Of a DNA stretch of 64,000 nt, positions 33,719 to 42,001 are shown piece after piece. The notes under the pieces are model-generated. The model saw only the letters and a program-made list of their open reading frames with translations, was not told where the DNA came from and made no database searches. Positions within the stretch are counted from its first letter, which is position 1; each line of letters begins with the position of its first letter. Origin of the DNA: Larkinella soli (lineage in GTDB: Bacteria > Bacteroidota > Bacteroidia > Cytophagales > Spirosomataceae); NCBI RefSeq assembly GCF_003703975.1, contig NZ_QTJY01000014.1:122560-186559 (forward strand), in the 5' to 3' direction. Position numbers and translations under genes: made by a program.

Positions 33719-34426
33719 ATGAGTGCAGCGAAAGCTTCTCAACAACCCCACCGTGTTTTGGTCGTCGACGACGATCCGGATATTGTCGAGTTGCTGCAAT
33801 ACAATCTTGAAAAGGAAGGCTACGAGGTCCGGACGGCTCCCGACGGACGCAAAGCCATCGAAACCGCGCGTACTTTCAGCCCCGAACTGGTGCTGCTCGA
33901 CATCATGATGCCCCAGCTCGACGGCATCGAGACCGGCCGCCAGCTGCGGGACCTGCCCGAACTTCGTCAAACCTTTATTCTATATCTCACAGCCCGTTCA
34001 GAAGAGTACTCCGAAGTGGCCGCTTTTGAAATCGGCGCCGATGATTACATCACCAAGCCGATCAAACCGCGGGCGCTGATGAGCCGCATCAATGCGCTGT
34101 TCCGGCGCGAAGCCCAGAAAGCCGACCCCGGCGAAAAGATCGAGGTCGGCGGTCTGGTCATCAGCCGGAAGAACTACACCGTCACGGCGGCCGACAAATC
34201 GGTCGTCCTGCCCAAGAAGGAGTTCGAACTGCTTTTCTTCCTGGCCCAGCATCCCAACAAAGTATTCAGCCGCGAAGAACTGCTGCAGAAAATCTGGGGG
34301 GCCGACATCTACGTTCTGGAACGGACCGTCGACGTCCATATCCGCAAACTCCGCGAAAAAATCGGCGAAACCTACATCAAAACCCTCAAAGGCGTCGGCT
34401 ACATGCTCACCGACCAGGCGGAATGA
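33719..34426 (+). CDS. OmpR/PhoB-family response regulator
   Basis: A 235-residue regulator. The receiver domain (about 12-128) has the acidic pocket VVDDDPD, phospho-acceptor Asp61 in LLDIMMPQLDG, and YITKPIKPRAL with the conserved Lys. The DNA-binding winged helix (about 140-233) ends RTVDVHIRKLREKIG...KTLKGVGYML. The partner kinase follows 108 bases later, with a palindromic repeat between. It resembles the PhoB/PhoP type, but no phosphate genes are nearby. The TGA stop lies inside the first unit of that repeat. Confidence 0.88.
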   Translation: MSAAKASQQPHRVLVVDDDPDIVELLQYNLEKEGYEVRTAPDGRKAIETARTFSPELVLLDIMMPQLDGIETGRQLRDLPELRQTFILYLTARSEEYSEVAAFEIGADDYITKPIKPRALMSRINALFRREAQKADPGEKIEVGGLVISRKNYTVTAADKSVVLPKKEFELLFFLAQHPNKVFSREELLQKIWGADIYVLERTVDVHIRKLREKIGETYIKTLKGVGYMLTDQAE

Positions 34427-34522
34427 TTGAATTGTTGAATTGTTGAATGATTGAATTGGCTCCGCAGTGCTAAAAATGGCAGCGCCCATTCAACAATTCA
34501 ATCATTCAACAATTCAATCATT
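34422..34522. repeat. Octamer-armed palindrome B2
   Basis: 35-base arms (34422-34456 and 34488-34522) pair at 31 of 35 positions; units are GAATGATT and GAATTGTT. The spacer of 31 bases starts TGGCTCCGC and ends GGCAGCGCCC, as in B1. It separates the response regulator from its kinase and covers the regulator's stop codon (34424-34426). Confidence 0.9.
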
Positions 34523-34534
34523 ACCTTTACACCC

Positions 34535-35569
34535 ATGTCCCTCAGTCCGCGTGTTATTGCTTTTCTGCTGGCGGGTTTGATCTCGGCCAGTACGGTGGCT
34601 TTCCTGACGTTTGTGGAAGGCGTTACCAACAACATGCTGTTCGTGGTGGGTGTCTCTTCGCTGATCGTCTCCTTTTTTCTGATTCTGTATGCCATCGAGT
34701 TTCTGGTTTTCCGGGAGGTGAACAAAATGTATAAAACCATCCATAAACTCCGGATCCGGGATTTTACCATCTCCCGCAAAAGCATCATCAAAAACAACAA
34801 CCCGTTCAAGAAGCTCAACGACGAGATCTTCGTTTATGTAGCCCGGAAGCAGAAAGAGATCGAGGAACTCCGGCGGCTGGAGCAGTTCCGGCGCGAATTT
34901 CTGGCCGACGTCTCCCACGAACTGAAAACGCCCGTTTTTGCCGCGCAGGGCTTCATTCATACCCTGATCGACGGGGCGGTAGACGATGAGAAGGTGCGGG
35001 ACAAGTTTCTGGCCAAAGCCGCCAAAAGCCTCGACGGGCTGGATGCGCTCGTAAAGGACCTCGTGGCCCTCTCCCAGCTGGAAACCGGCGAGATCAAGAT
35101 GAATCTCGAATCGGTGGACCTCTATCATGTGACGCTGGAGGTGTTCGAACAGCTGGAGAAGATTACCCACTCCCGTAATATCACCCTGAAAATCAGGTCC
35201 GATCAGCCCGGTAGCATCTGGGTGAAAGCCGATCCGCAGCGGATCACGCAGGTAATGACCAACCTGATCGAAAATGCCGTCAAGTACGGCAACGAAGCCG
35301 GAAAGGTGACCGTCAGCTTCGAGGAGGAGAAAAAACACTACACCGTCCAGATCCGCGACGACGGCCCCGGCATCCCGCCCGAACACCTCAGCCGCATCTT
35401 CGAGCGGTTTTACCGGGTCGATAAAAGCCGCTCGAAGGAACGGGGCGGCACGGGCCTCGGGCTGGCCATCGTCAAGCACATCCTCAACGCCCATAAGTCG
35501 AAAATTACCGTGATGAGCAAGATCGACCGGGGCACCACCTTCAGTTTCAAGCTCGAAAAGGCCGAATGA
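34535..35569 (+). CDS. Sensor histidine kinase (PhoR-like)
   Basis: A 344-residue kinase with two transmembrane segments (about 8-26 and 34-56) and almost no periplasmic loop between them. A charged linker, HisKA with ADVSHELKTPVFAAQ (His128), and a HATPase domain follow: N box NLIENAVKYGN, DDGPGIPPEHL and GGTGLGLAIV. There is no PAS or clear HAMP domain. The ATG at 34535 is the first after the repeat; the longer frame from 34451 would translate repeat sequence. It pairs with the regulator just upstream. Confidence 0.88.
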   Translation: MSLSPRVIAFLLAGLISASTVAFLTFVEGVTNNMLFVVGVSSLIVSFFLILYAIEFLVFREVNKMYKTIHKLRIRDFTISRKSIIKNNNPFKKLNDEIFVYVARKQKEIEELRRLEQFRREFLADVSHELKTPVFAAQGFIHTLIDGAVDDEKVRDKFLAKAAKSLDGLDALVKDLVALSQLETGEIKMNLESVDLYHVTLEVFEQLEKITHSRNITLKIRSDQPGSIWVKADPQRITQVMTNLIENAVKYGNEAGKVTVSFEEEKKHYTVQIRDDGPGIPPEHLSRIFERFYRVDKSRSKERGGTGLGLAIVKHILNAHKSKITVMSKIDRGTTFSFKLEKAE

Positions 35570-35614
35570 TCTCCGCCCTTCGTCCGAATGGCAAAAAAGT
35601 GCGAACTTTGCGGG

Positions 35615-36334
35615 ATGAAACTGACACTGGAAGAGCTGATCGTTCATGAGAACGACGATTATATATTGATCAATAAACCACCCCACATTGCCTCCCTCGA
35701 CGAACGCAATGCAGACAAACCGCTAAGTATTCTGCGGCTGGCTAAAGCCTATCACGCCGACGCCCAGCTCTGCCACCGGCTCGACAAGGAAACCTCCGGA
35801 ATATTGGCCATTGCCAAAAACCCGGAAGCCTACCGCCACCTGGCGATCCAGTTCGAACACCGCGAGGTGACCAAACGCTACCACGCCATCGCCAACGGGG
35901 TCCACGATTTCGACAGCATCTCGGTCTATCTGCCCATCTCGCCCATCAAGGACGGGACAGCCGTGAAGATCGACCGGCAGAAGGGCAAGGAGGCCGAGAC
36001 CATATTCAATACGCTGAAGGTATACCGGACCAACACCCTCGTCGAGTGTCTTCCCATCACGGGCCGGATGCACCAGATCCGGATTCACCTGATGTGCCTG
36101 AAGGCGCCCATCGTCAACGACGCGACCTACGGCGGCAAACCGGTGTATCTGTCCGACCTGAAACGGAACTTTAATCTGAAGAAGGATACGGAGGAAATGC
36201 CGCTGATTCAGCGGGTGGCCCTGCACGCCCGCTCACTGACCTTTACGCTGCTCGACGGCGAGCGGACGATTTTCGAAGCTCCCTATCCGAAAGATTTCGA
36301 AGTACTCGTCAAGCAGCTCGAAAAATACGGCTGA
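35615..36334 (+). CDS. RluA-family pseudouridine synthase
   Basis: A 239-residue enzyme starting MKLTLEELIVHENDDYILIN. The catalytic Asp is in CHRLDKETSGILAIAK; TGRMHQIRIHL and the INKPPHIASLDER loop are also typical. It isomerises specific uridines in rRNA or tRNA; the target cannot be read from sequence. An in-frame ATG at 35588 would add nine residues (MAKKCELCG) that do not belong to the family, so I prefer the later start. It follows the kinase gene on the same strand. Confidence 0.88.
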   Translation: MKLTLEELIVHENDDYILINKPPHIASLDERNADKPLSILRLAKAYHADAQLCHRLDKETSGILAIAKNPEAYRHLAIQFEHREVTKRYHAIANGVHDFDSISVYLPISPIKDGTAVKIDRQKGKEAETIFNTLKVYRTNTLVECLPITGRMHQIRIHLMCLKAPIVNDATYGGKPVYLSDLKRNFNLKKDTEEMPLIQRVALHARSLTFTLLDGERTIFEAPYPKDFEVLVKQLEKYG

Positions 36335-36413
36335 AGGCCGGTTTTTCGGTTTTAACGGTAGATCACGGTCAAAATCTGCTTACACTTGCAACCCGAAAAC
36401 ATACCTTACTTTC

Positions 36414-36713
36414 ATGTTCATTCATACCGTTTTTTTCTGGCTTAACAACCCCGGCAGCGAAGAGGACCGGAAAGCCCTTCGGGCCGGCATCGAGTCGCTG
36501 AAAAGCATCGAACATCTGCAGGCCGCCTATGTAGGCACCCCGGCCGACACCCGCCGGCCGGTCATCGACCACAGCTATGACCTGTCGCTGACCTTCGTCT
36601 TTCCCGACAAAGCCGCCCAGGACGCCTACCAGGAGCATCCGACCCACCTGAAATTCGTCGAGAACTGCGCCCGCTACTGGCAGCGGGTTCAGGTGTACGA
36701 CGTCGTCGAGTAA
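36414..36713 (+). CDS. Dabb-family (stress-responsive alpha/beta barrel) protein
   Basis: A 99-residue single-domain protein. The start MFIHTVFFWL (Val-x-Phe-x-Leu strand with His), the central YDLSLTFVFPDKAAQDAYQ and HPTHLKFV are the Dabb pattern. Members form dimeric ferredoxin-like barrels; some are enzymes, and most have no known role. A terminator shared with the convergent bioA gene follows. Confidence 0.85.
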   Translation: MFIHTVFFWLNNPGSEEDRKALRAGIESLKSIEHLQAAYVGTPADTRRPVIDHSYDLSLTFVFPDKAAQDAYQEHPTHLKFVENCARYWQRVQVYDVVE

Positions 36714-36726
36714 GCCCCGGGAAGGA

Positions 36727-36763
36727 AAAAGAGCGTTCATTTTCAAGGTGAACGCTCTTTTTT
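36727..36763. terminator. Bidirectional terminator
   Basis: AAAAGAGCGTTCA pairs with TGAACGCTCTTTT around a short loop; the A run on the left and T run on the right suit both the Dabb gene and the convergent bioA. Confidence 0.85.
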
Positions 36764-36764
36764 G

Positions 36765-38084
36765 TTAGCCTTCGAGATGATCGAGCAGTTGCCGGATGCT
36801 GTCGTAGACATGGTCCAGCTGCTCATCGGTCATGCAGTAGGGCGGCAGAATATACAGCACGTTTCCCAGCGGCCTCATCAGTACTCCCCTCTCCAGCAGG
36901 AAGTGATAGGCTACATCCCGGATGTTGTTGAAATAAGACGTCTGCCCGCCGGCATCCAGTTCAAACGCCAGAATGGTTCCCTGCAGCCGGATGTTCTTCA
37001 CGCCGGACCGCTCCCGCAGCCGATCGGTAAAAGCCGCGTGACGCCGGCCGATGCGCGCGATGTGGTGCTGCGTCTCGTCGGACAGCAGCAGGTCGAGGCT
37101 CGCGTGCGCAGCCGCACAGGCCACCGGATTGGCCGTGAAGGAATGCCCGTGGAAAAGCGTCCGGTATTTATCTTCCGATAAGAAGGCTTCGTAAATGGCT
37201 TCCGTACAGGTCGTAACCCCCAGCGCCATCGTGCCGCCGGTGATGCCTTTGGAAAGACACATCAGGTCTGGTTGTTCGGTCAGGTGCAGGGAAGCGAACA
37301 ATTTCCCGGTCCGCCCGAAACCGGTCATCACCTCATCGGCGATGACAAGGGCGCCCCGGCTGCGGGCCAGCCGGATGAGCCGATCCAGAACCTCCGGCTC
37401 GTACATGTTCATCCCGCCCGCGCCCTGAATCAGCGGCTCGCAGATAAAAGCCGCCACCTCCTCGTCCAGCAGGGCTTCCATCCGGGCCAGGGCAGCCTGC
37501 TCCTGCCCGGGAACGGGCGTCGGGATGTATTCTACATCGAACAGAAACGGCACGAACGGCGCCGTGAAGGCACTCCGCCCGCCAACCGCCATCGCCCCGA
37601 ACGTATCGCCGTGGTAGGCGTCTTCGAGCGCTATCACCTTCCGGCGCGGTTTTCCGAGGTTGTGCCAGTACTGGAACGCCATCTTCAGCGCCACCTCCAC
37701 GGCCGTCGAACCGTTATCCGAAAAAAATACTTTGGACTGGTTCCGGGGCAGCAGAGGCAGCAGGCGCTCGGCCAGTTCGACGGCGGGCCGGTGCGTGAAA
37801 TCGGCAAAAATGACGTGTTCGAGCGTCAGCAGCTGCCGGGCTACCTTTTCGGCGATGTAGGGATGGGAATGGCCGTGCAGGTTGACCCACCAGGAGGAAA
37901 TGGCGTCGATAAACCGGCGGCCGTCCTCTCCGTACAATACTGCCCCTTCTCCCCGTACGATGGGGATGGGCAGCGGAGCAGTCTGCATCTGCGTAAACGG
38001 GTGCCAGATAACGGCCTTGTCCCGCTCGGCCAGGCCTGGCGGGTTCAACACCGCCTGCCCTTCTTTCTGATCAATGTCCTGCAT
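36765..38084 (-). CDS. bioA: Adenosylmethionine-8-amino-7-oxononanoate aminotransferase
   Basis: A 439-residue class III PLP aminotransferase that converts KAPA to DAPA in biotin synthesis, with S-adenosylmethionine as amino donor. Signals: IWHPFTQMQ and SSWWVNLHGHSHP near the N-terminus (family-specific), FFSDNGSTAVEVALKMA, the Asp of IADEVMTGFGRTG and PLP Lys279 in CLSKGITGG. Its start overlaps the end of bioD by 14 bases. Gene order in transcription is bioF-bioD-bioA. Confidence 0.93.
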   Translation of the reverse strand: MQDIDQKEGQAVLNPPGLAERDKAVIWHPFTQMQTAPLPIPIVRGEGAVLYGEDGRRFIDAISSWWVNLHGHSHPYIAEKVARQLLTLEHVIFADFTHRPAVELAERLLPLLPRNQSKVFFSDNGSTAVEVALKMAFQYWHNLGKPRRKVIALEDAYHGDTFGAMAVGGRSAFTAPFVPFLFDVEYIPTPVPGQEQAALARMEALLDEEVAAFICEPLIQGAGGMNMYEPEVLDRLIRLARSRGALVIADEVMTGFGRTGKLFASLHLTEQPDLMCLSKGITGGTMALGVTTCTEAIYEAFLSEDKYRTLFHGHSFTANPVACAAAHASLDLLLSDETQHHIARIGRRHAAFTDRLRERSGVKNIRLQGTILAFELDAGGQTSYFNNIRDVAYHFLLERGVLMRPLGNVLYILPPYCMTDEQLDHVYDSIRQLLDHLEG

Positions 38085-38715
38085 AAGCGTTCTCCCGGTT
38101 TTTTCTGAAAACCTCCGCCTGACGGGCGACGAACTCCCGGTTCACTTCCGGCGCCCAGCCGATCTTTGCCAGGCAGGGCAGGCCGGTGTAATTCAGAATA
38201 AAATTCTCGGTGGCCGGCGTCGGCGGGCCGTTGAAAATCAGTCCCGCGATTGGAATGTTCCGGCTTCGGAGAGCTTCGACCGACAGCAGCGTGTGGTTGA
38301 TGCTTCCCAGATAATTTTTCGATACCAGAATGACCGGCAGGCCCAGCCTGACGACGAGGTCGATGTTCAGGTCGTGGTCGTTCAGCGGAACCAGCAAGCC
38401 TCCGGCCAGTTCAATGATCAGAGCATTAGCGGTTTGGGGCGGCTGAATCGCATCGAGGGAAATCCGGACACCGTCGATGGCAGCCGCTGCGTGTGGAGAC
38501 AGGGGTTCCCGCAGGCGGTAAGCTTCGGGATGAAAGACGGACCCGGTCCGTCCGGTCAGCCGCCGGACGGTTTCGGTATCTGAGTCTTCCAGGGCGCCGG
38601 ACTGAACCGGCTTCCAGTAGTCGGCCTCCAGGGCCTCCACGAGAATAGCCGACACCACGGTTTTTCCGATTTCAGTGCTGATGCCGGCCACGATGTATTG
38701 GGTGGGTGGGTGCAT
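38071..38715 (-). CDS. bioD: Dethiobiotin synthetase
   Basis: A 214-residue P-loop enzyme that closes the ureido ring of dethiobiotin with CO2 and ATP. The P-loop reads GISTEIGKTVVSA near the N-terminus; YWKPVQSG, ELAGGLLVPL and the GLIFNGPP region are typical. It starts 1 base after the bioF stop and overlaps bioA, so the three genes are translationally linked. Confidence 0.92.
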   Translation of the reverse strand: MHPPTQYIVAGISTEIGKTVVSAILVEALEADYWKPVQSGALEDSDTETVRRLTGRTGSVFHPEAYRLREPLSPHAAAAIDGVRISLDAIQPPQTANALIIELAGGLLVPLNDHDLNIDLVVRLGLPVILVSKNYLGSINHTLLSVEALRSRNIPIAGLIFNGPPTPATENFILNYTGLPCLAKIGWAPEVNREFVARQAEVFRKNRENAYAGH

Positions 38716-38716
38716 A

Positions 38717-39841
38717 TTAGTGTAAAAGGGTAATCAGTTCGTCGATTTCCTGCTCGGTATTGAACGCATGGAGGCAGATGCGCAGTCGCTCGCGGCCGGT
38801 CGGCACCGTCGGGCTCAGGATCGGCCGGACGTCGAAACCGCCCTGCTGAAGCCGGGCCGCCACCGCCCGGCAGGCTTCATTGCCCGGAACCACCAGACCG
38901 ACGATGGGACTTTCGGCAGAGGTCCACTCCCGTTCCGGCAACTGCCTCTCAACCTGCTGCTGAAAGTAGCTTCTCAGTTCATGCAGCCGGTCTTTCAGGG
39001 AACCGTTGGCCCGGAGAAAAGCGTAGGCGCAGCGAATCGCCAGGAGGCTGTGCGGGGGCAGCGCCGTCGTGTAGATGAAAGACCGGGCAAAATTGATCAG
39101 AAAATCGCGCAGTACCGCCGGCCCGACCACGGCGGCTCCATGAACTCCCAGCGCCTTTCCGAAGGTATGGACGCGGGCAAAAACCCGGTTTTGCAGCCCG
39201 AGTGCCTGCACCAGCCCCTGCCCCGCCGGTCCGAAAACACCGGTGGCATGCGCTTCGTCCACGATCAGGGCCGCCCCGTAGCGGTCACACAGGCCGGCGA
39301 GGTCGGAGAGCGGAGCCAGATCGCCGTCCATCGAATAGACCGACTCGACGGCGACGTAGACCGTTCCGGTCGACCGCCGGAGTTTATCCTCCAGATCACC
39401 CGGATCGTTGTGCCGGAATTTATGGCGGTGGGCGACGCTCAGCCGGGCACCGTCGATCATGCTGGCGTGAATCAGTTCATCCGTCAGCAGCGTATCGCCC
39501 CGCTGAGGCAGGCCGGCCAGCAGGCCGACGTTGGCGTCATACCCGGAATTGAAGATCAAAGCCGCTTCGGCGGCATGAAAGGAGGCCATTTCGGATTCCA
39601 GTTCTTCGGCGAGTGCCGTGTTGCCGGCCAGGAGCCGGGAGCCGGTGGAACCGTTCAGGAGCGGGGGAAGCGCGGCAACGGCGGTTTCGACAGCCTGCCG
39701 GAGAGCCGGAGAGCGAGCCAGCCCGAGGTAATCGTTGGAACAGAAATCGACCAGCCCTTCCGGCTGTTTCAGACGACGGAGCAGGCCCGACGCCCGACGG
39801 TTTTCCAGTAGCTGATGAAGCTTTTCTTCGACTCTTACCAC
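38717..39841 (-). CDS. bioF: 8-amino-7-oxononanoate synthase
   Basis: A 374-residue alpha-oxoamine synthase that condenses pimeloyl-thioester with L-alanine. Typical are VDFCSNDYLGLARSP, GSTGSRLLAGN, FNSGYDANVGLL, IVDEAHATGVFG and the PLP lysine in VHTFGKALGVHGA. It is the first gene of the bio run; bioB, bioC and bioH are not in the window. A -7-like TACCTTTG lies 20 bases upstream. Confidence 0.9.
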   Translation of the reverse strand: MVRVEEKLHQLLENRRASGLLRRLKQPEGLVDFCSNDYLGLARSPALRQAVETAVAALPPLLNGSTGSRLLAGNTALAEELESEMASFHAAEAALIFNSGYDANVGLLAGLPQRGDTLLTDELIHASMIDGARLSVAHRHKFRHNDPGDLEDKLRRSTGTVYVAVESVYSMDGDLAPLSDLAGLCDRYGAALIVDEAHATGVFGPAGQGLVQALGLQNRVFARVHTFGKALGVHGAAVVGPAVLRDFLINFARSFIYTTALPPHSLLAIRCAYAFLRANGSLKDRLHELRSYFQQQVERQLPEREWTSAESPIVGLVVPGNEACRAVAARLQQGGFDVRPILSPTVPTGRERLRICLHAFNTEQEIDELITLLH

Positions 39842-39860
39842 CTTATTGTCAGATTCTTCG

Positions 39861-39868
39861 CAAAGGTA
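39861..39868 (-). promoter_or_regulatory. Candidate -7 element for the bio genes
   Basis: TACCTTTG on the minus strand fits TAnnTTTG and is 20 bases before the bioF start. A matching -33 TTTG is not seen. A DnaA-box-like site begins 27 bases upstream of it. Confidence 0.45.
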
Positions 39869-39894
39869 AGCACGGAGTCGGATTCAGAAAAGAA

Positions 39895-40025
39895 TGTGGA
39901 CAAACAGCAAAAAATAGACGGTTATCCACACAAACTTGTGGATAACTATATTTCTATTCCCTTTTCTACCGAAAAAATAGTAAAAAGGTAACAGAATCTT
40001 AAACTATATCTGAAATATTTAGTTT
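39895..40025. other. Candidate replication origin: DnaA boxes beside an AT-rich tract
   Basis: TTATCCACA (39922-39930) and its inverse TGTGGATAA (39937-39945) are two perfect consensus DnaA boxes facing each other across 6 bases. TGTGGACAA (39895-39903) is a third with one mismatch. About 80 bases of strongly AT-rich sequence follow to 40025, unlike the GC-rich surroundings, and could be the unwinding element. The gap lies between two leftward genes with no other function needed there. dnaA is not adjacent, as is common in this phylum. Confidence 0.5.
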
Positions 40026-40028
40026 GAG

Positions 40029-41045
40029 TCAAACTCGCAAAACCAGTTTACCAAACTGCCGGCCGGCTTCCATTTTTCGGAGGGCCTGCTCGGCTTCGGC
40101 CAGCGGAAATACCTCATCGACCACCGGTACGATCCGGTGGTCGGCCACGAACCGGATCATGTCGGCGAACTCCTGCTCCGTGCCCATGGTGGTGCCGCCG
40201 ATGGTCAGCTGCTTGAAGAACACCCTGGAAGGCATGACGTCGGTGATGTTCCCCGTGGTACCGCCATAAAAAACGATTCGTCCGCCCGGGGCGGCCGCGT
40301 CGATCAGTTTGGCAAAACCCGGCCCGGCGGCACTGTCGATGATGACGTTGAAATAACCGGTCTTTCCCCCGCCGGTGCGGGCCATGAGGGCTTTGACCCA
40401 ATCCGGATCGCGGTAATTGGCCCCTCCGGCCGCGCCCAGTTCTGCGGCCCGGCTCAGCTTCTCTGCCGAACCCGACGTCACCCATACTTCCGACTCTGCG
40501 GCCACGGCGATCTGAAGCGCCAGCAGGGCGACGCCCCCGCCGATGCCGGTAATCAGCACCCGCTCCGGCCGATTGGGCTGAAGCCCGGCCCGGGTCATCA
40601 GCGCCCGCCAGACGGTCACCCCGGCCAGCGGCAGCGCGGCCGCCTGTTCAAAAGAGAGGTGTTCCGGTTTACGGTGCAGGTACTTCGCTTCGACCTTTAC
40701 AAATTCGGCAAAGGTCCCGTTGTCGGGCATGCCCAGAATCCGGAAATCCGGCCCGTAAAAAGCCGGATGGTCACCCCAGCCCATCGCCGGGTTGATCACG
40801 ACCTCCCGGCCCATCCAGGCCGGATCGACGCCCGCGCCAACCTCCACCACCACACCGGCCCCGTCCGAACCCAGAACGATGGGCAGCTTCATGCGGGGAT
40901 ACAGGCCCTGCTGGATGAACACGTCGCGGTGATTCAGAGCCGCAGCCCGGACGGCGACGAGGACTTCACCGGCTCCGGCGGAAGGCTTCTCCACCCCGGT
41001 GAATTGGGCAGGCTGGTGGATGCCCGGCTGGACCACGGCTTTCAT
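40029..41045 (-). CDS. Zinc-binding-type / quinone oxidoreductase-like dehydrogenase (MDR family)
   Basis: A 338-residue medium-chain dehydrogenase/reductase. The N-terminal GroES-like part includes AALNHRDVFIQQGLYP and VLGSDGAGVVVEVG; the Rossmann domain has VLITGIGGGVALLALQIA, then FYGGTTGN. The cysteine ligands of the structural zinc are not evident, so it resembles quinone oxidoreductases that use NADPH. The substrate is unknown. It overlaps the murQ stop by 4 bases (ATGA), implying translational coupling. Confidence 0.85.
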   Translation of the reverse strand: MKAVVQPGIHQPAQFTGVEKPSAGAGEVLVAVRAAALNHRDVFIQQGLYPRMKLPIVLGSDGAGVVVEVGAGVDPAWMGREVVINPAMGWGDHPAFYGPDFRILGMPDNGTFAEFVKVEAKYLHRKPEHLSFEQAAALPLAGVTVWRALMTRAGLQPNRPERVLITGIGGGVALLALQIAVAAESEVWVTSGSAEKLSRAAELGAAGGANYRDPDWVKALMARTGGGKTGYFNVIIDSAAGPGFAKLIDAAAPGGRIVFYGGTTGNITDVMPSRVFFKQLTIGGTTMGTEQEFADMIRFVADHRIVPVVDEVFPLAEAEQALRKMEAGRQFGKLVLRV

Positions 41046-41836
41046 GCGTTCTCGATCGCGTTTCGGACACTTCCGTATTGGGCCAGTAATTCCTCGGCTT
41101 TTTCCTGAGACACACCGGTTTCGCTCATCACCATCCGGGCGGCCCGGAGTTTCAGCTTGTTGTTGGTCAGCTGCATATCGACCATTTTATTGCCTTTCAC
41201 CCGGCCCAACTGAATCATTACCGAGGTGGAAATCATGTTCAGCACCAGCTTCTGGGCGGTTCCGGACTTCATCCGGGTGCTGCCGGTGACAAACTCCGGC
41301 CCTACCACCACTTCTACGGGAAACTCAGCTGCCCGGGCTACTTCCGAACCGGGATTACAGACGATGCAGCCCGTCAGGATACCGGCTTCCCGCGCTTTCT
41401 GCAAACCACCGATCACATACGGCGTCCGGCCCGAAGCCGCAATCCCGATCAGCGTGTCGAGGGCATCGATATGAAAGGGCTGCAAATCCTTCCACGCCTG
41501 TTCGGGGTCATCCTCGGCGTGTTCGACGGCGGCCCGGATGGCCCGGTCTCCGCCCGCAATCAGCCCGACGACCAGGTCCGGCGAAACCCCGTAGGTCGGC
41601 GGACATTCGGAAGCGTCGACGATGCCGAGCCGGCCGCTGGTTCCGGCTCCGATGTAGAACAGCCGTCCCCCTTCCTTCATCCGTTTAACGATCTCCGTTA
41701 CCAGAGCCTCCATCTGGGGAATGGCCTTTTCTACCGCGAGCGGAACCGTTTTATCCTCCTTGTTGATACTGGTCAGCAGCTCATGCACCGACATCTGCTC
41801 CAGATGATCATAGTGGGATGCGTTTTCTGTAATCAT
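41042..41836 (-). CDS. murQ: N-acetylmuramic acid 6-phosphate etherase
   Basis: A 264-residue SIS-domain lyase that splits the lactyl ether of MurNAc-6-phosphate during cell-wall recycling. Motifs: FYIGAGTSGRLGIVDASECPP (the family signature), GGDRAIRAAVEHAEDD, GIAASGRTPYV, and VTGSTRMKSGTAQKLVLNM. I chose the ATG at 41836 (MITENASHYD); a longer frame would start at 41875. No anhydro-MurNAc kinase gene is adjacent. Confidence 0.92.
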   Translation of the reverse strand: MITENASHYDHLEQMSVHELLTSINKEDKTVPLAVEKAIPQMEALVTEIVKRMKEGGRLFYIGAGTSGRLGIVDASECPPTYGVSPDLVVGLIAGGDRAIRAAVEHAEDDPEQAWKDLQPFHIDALDTLIGIAASGRTPYVIGGLQKAREAGILTGCIVCNPGSEVARAAEFPVEVVVGPEFVTGSTRMKSGTAQKLVLNMISTSVMIQLGRVKGNKMVDMQLTNNKLKLRAARMVMSETGVSQEKAEELLAQYGSVRNAIENA

Positions 41837-41929
41837 AATAAAATGATAGTTCGGATCCGTCAAAAGTACAACCAAATCCCTTTTAACTAAATAGAGTGAA
41901 AATTATTCCAAAAAATACATGTAGAAATA

Positions 41930-41961
41930 CTTGTCTTATTCAAACCAACTTTTTTACTTTG
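41930..41961 (+). promoter_or_regulatory. Weak candidate promoter of the ilv-leu cluster
   Basis: CTTG (41930-41933), 20 bases, then TTACTTTG (41954-41961), one mismatch from TAnnTTTG. Downstream, AGCGAA-AA-TTCGCT (41979-41992) is a 6-base-arm palindrome ending 9 bases before the ilvD ATG, a possible operator. The surrounding 165 bases are AT-rich. Confidence 0.35.
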
Positions 41962-42001
41962 AAGCAAATTACGCTTTCAGCGAAAATTCGCTAATCGACT
42001 T

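Noticed and set aside
31441..34522. The two GAAT-type repeats as a CRISPR array or integron sites
   Set aside because: Each is a single palindrome with no regular spacers; no cas or integrase gene is near, and the two copies are 3 kb apart.
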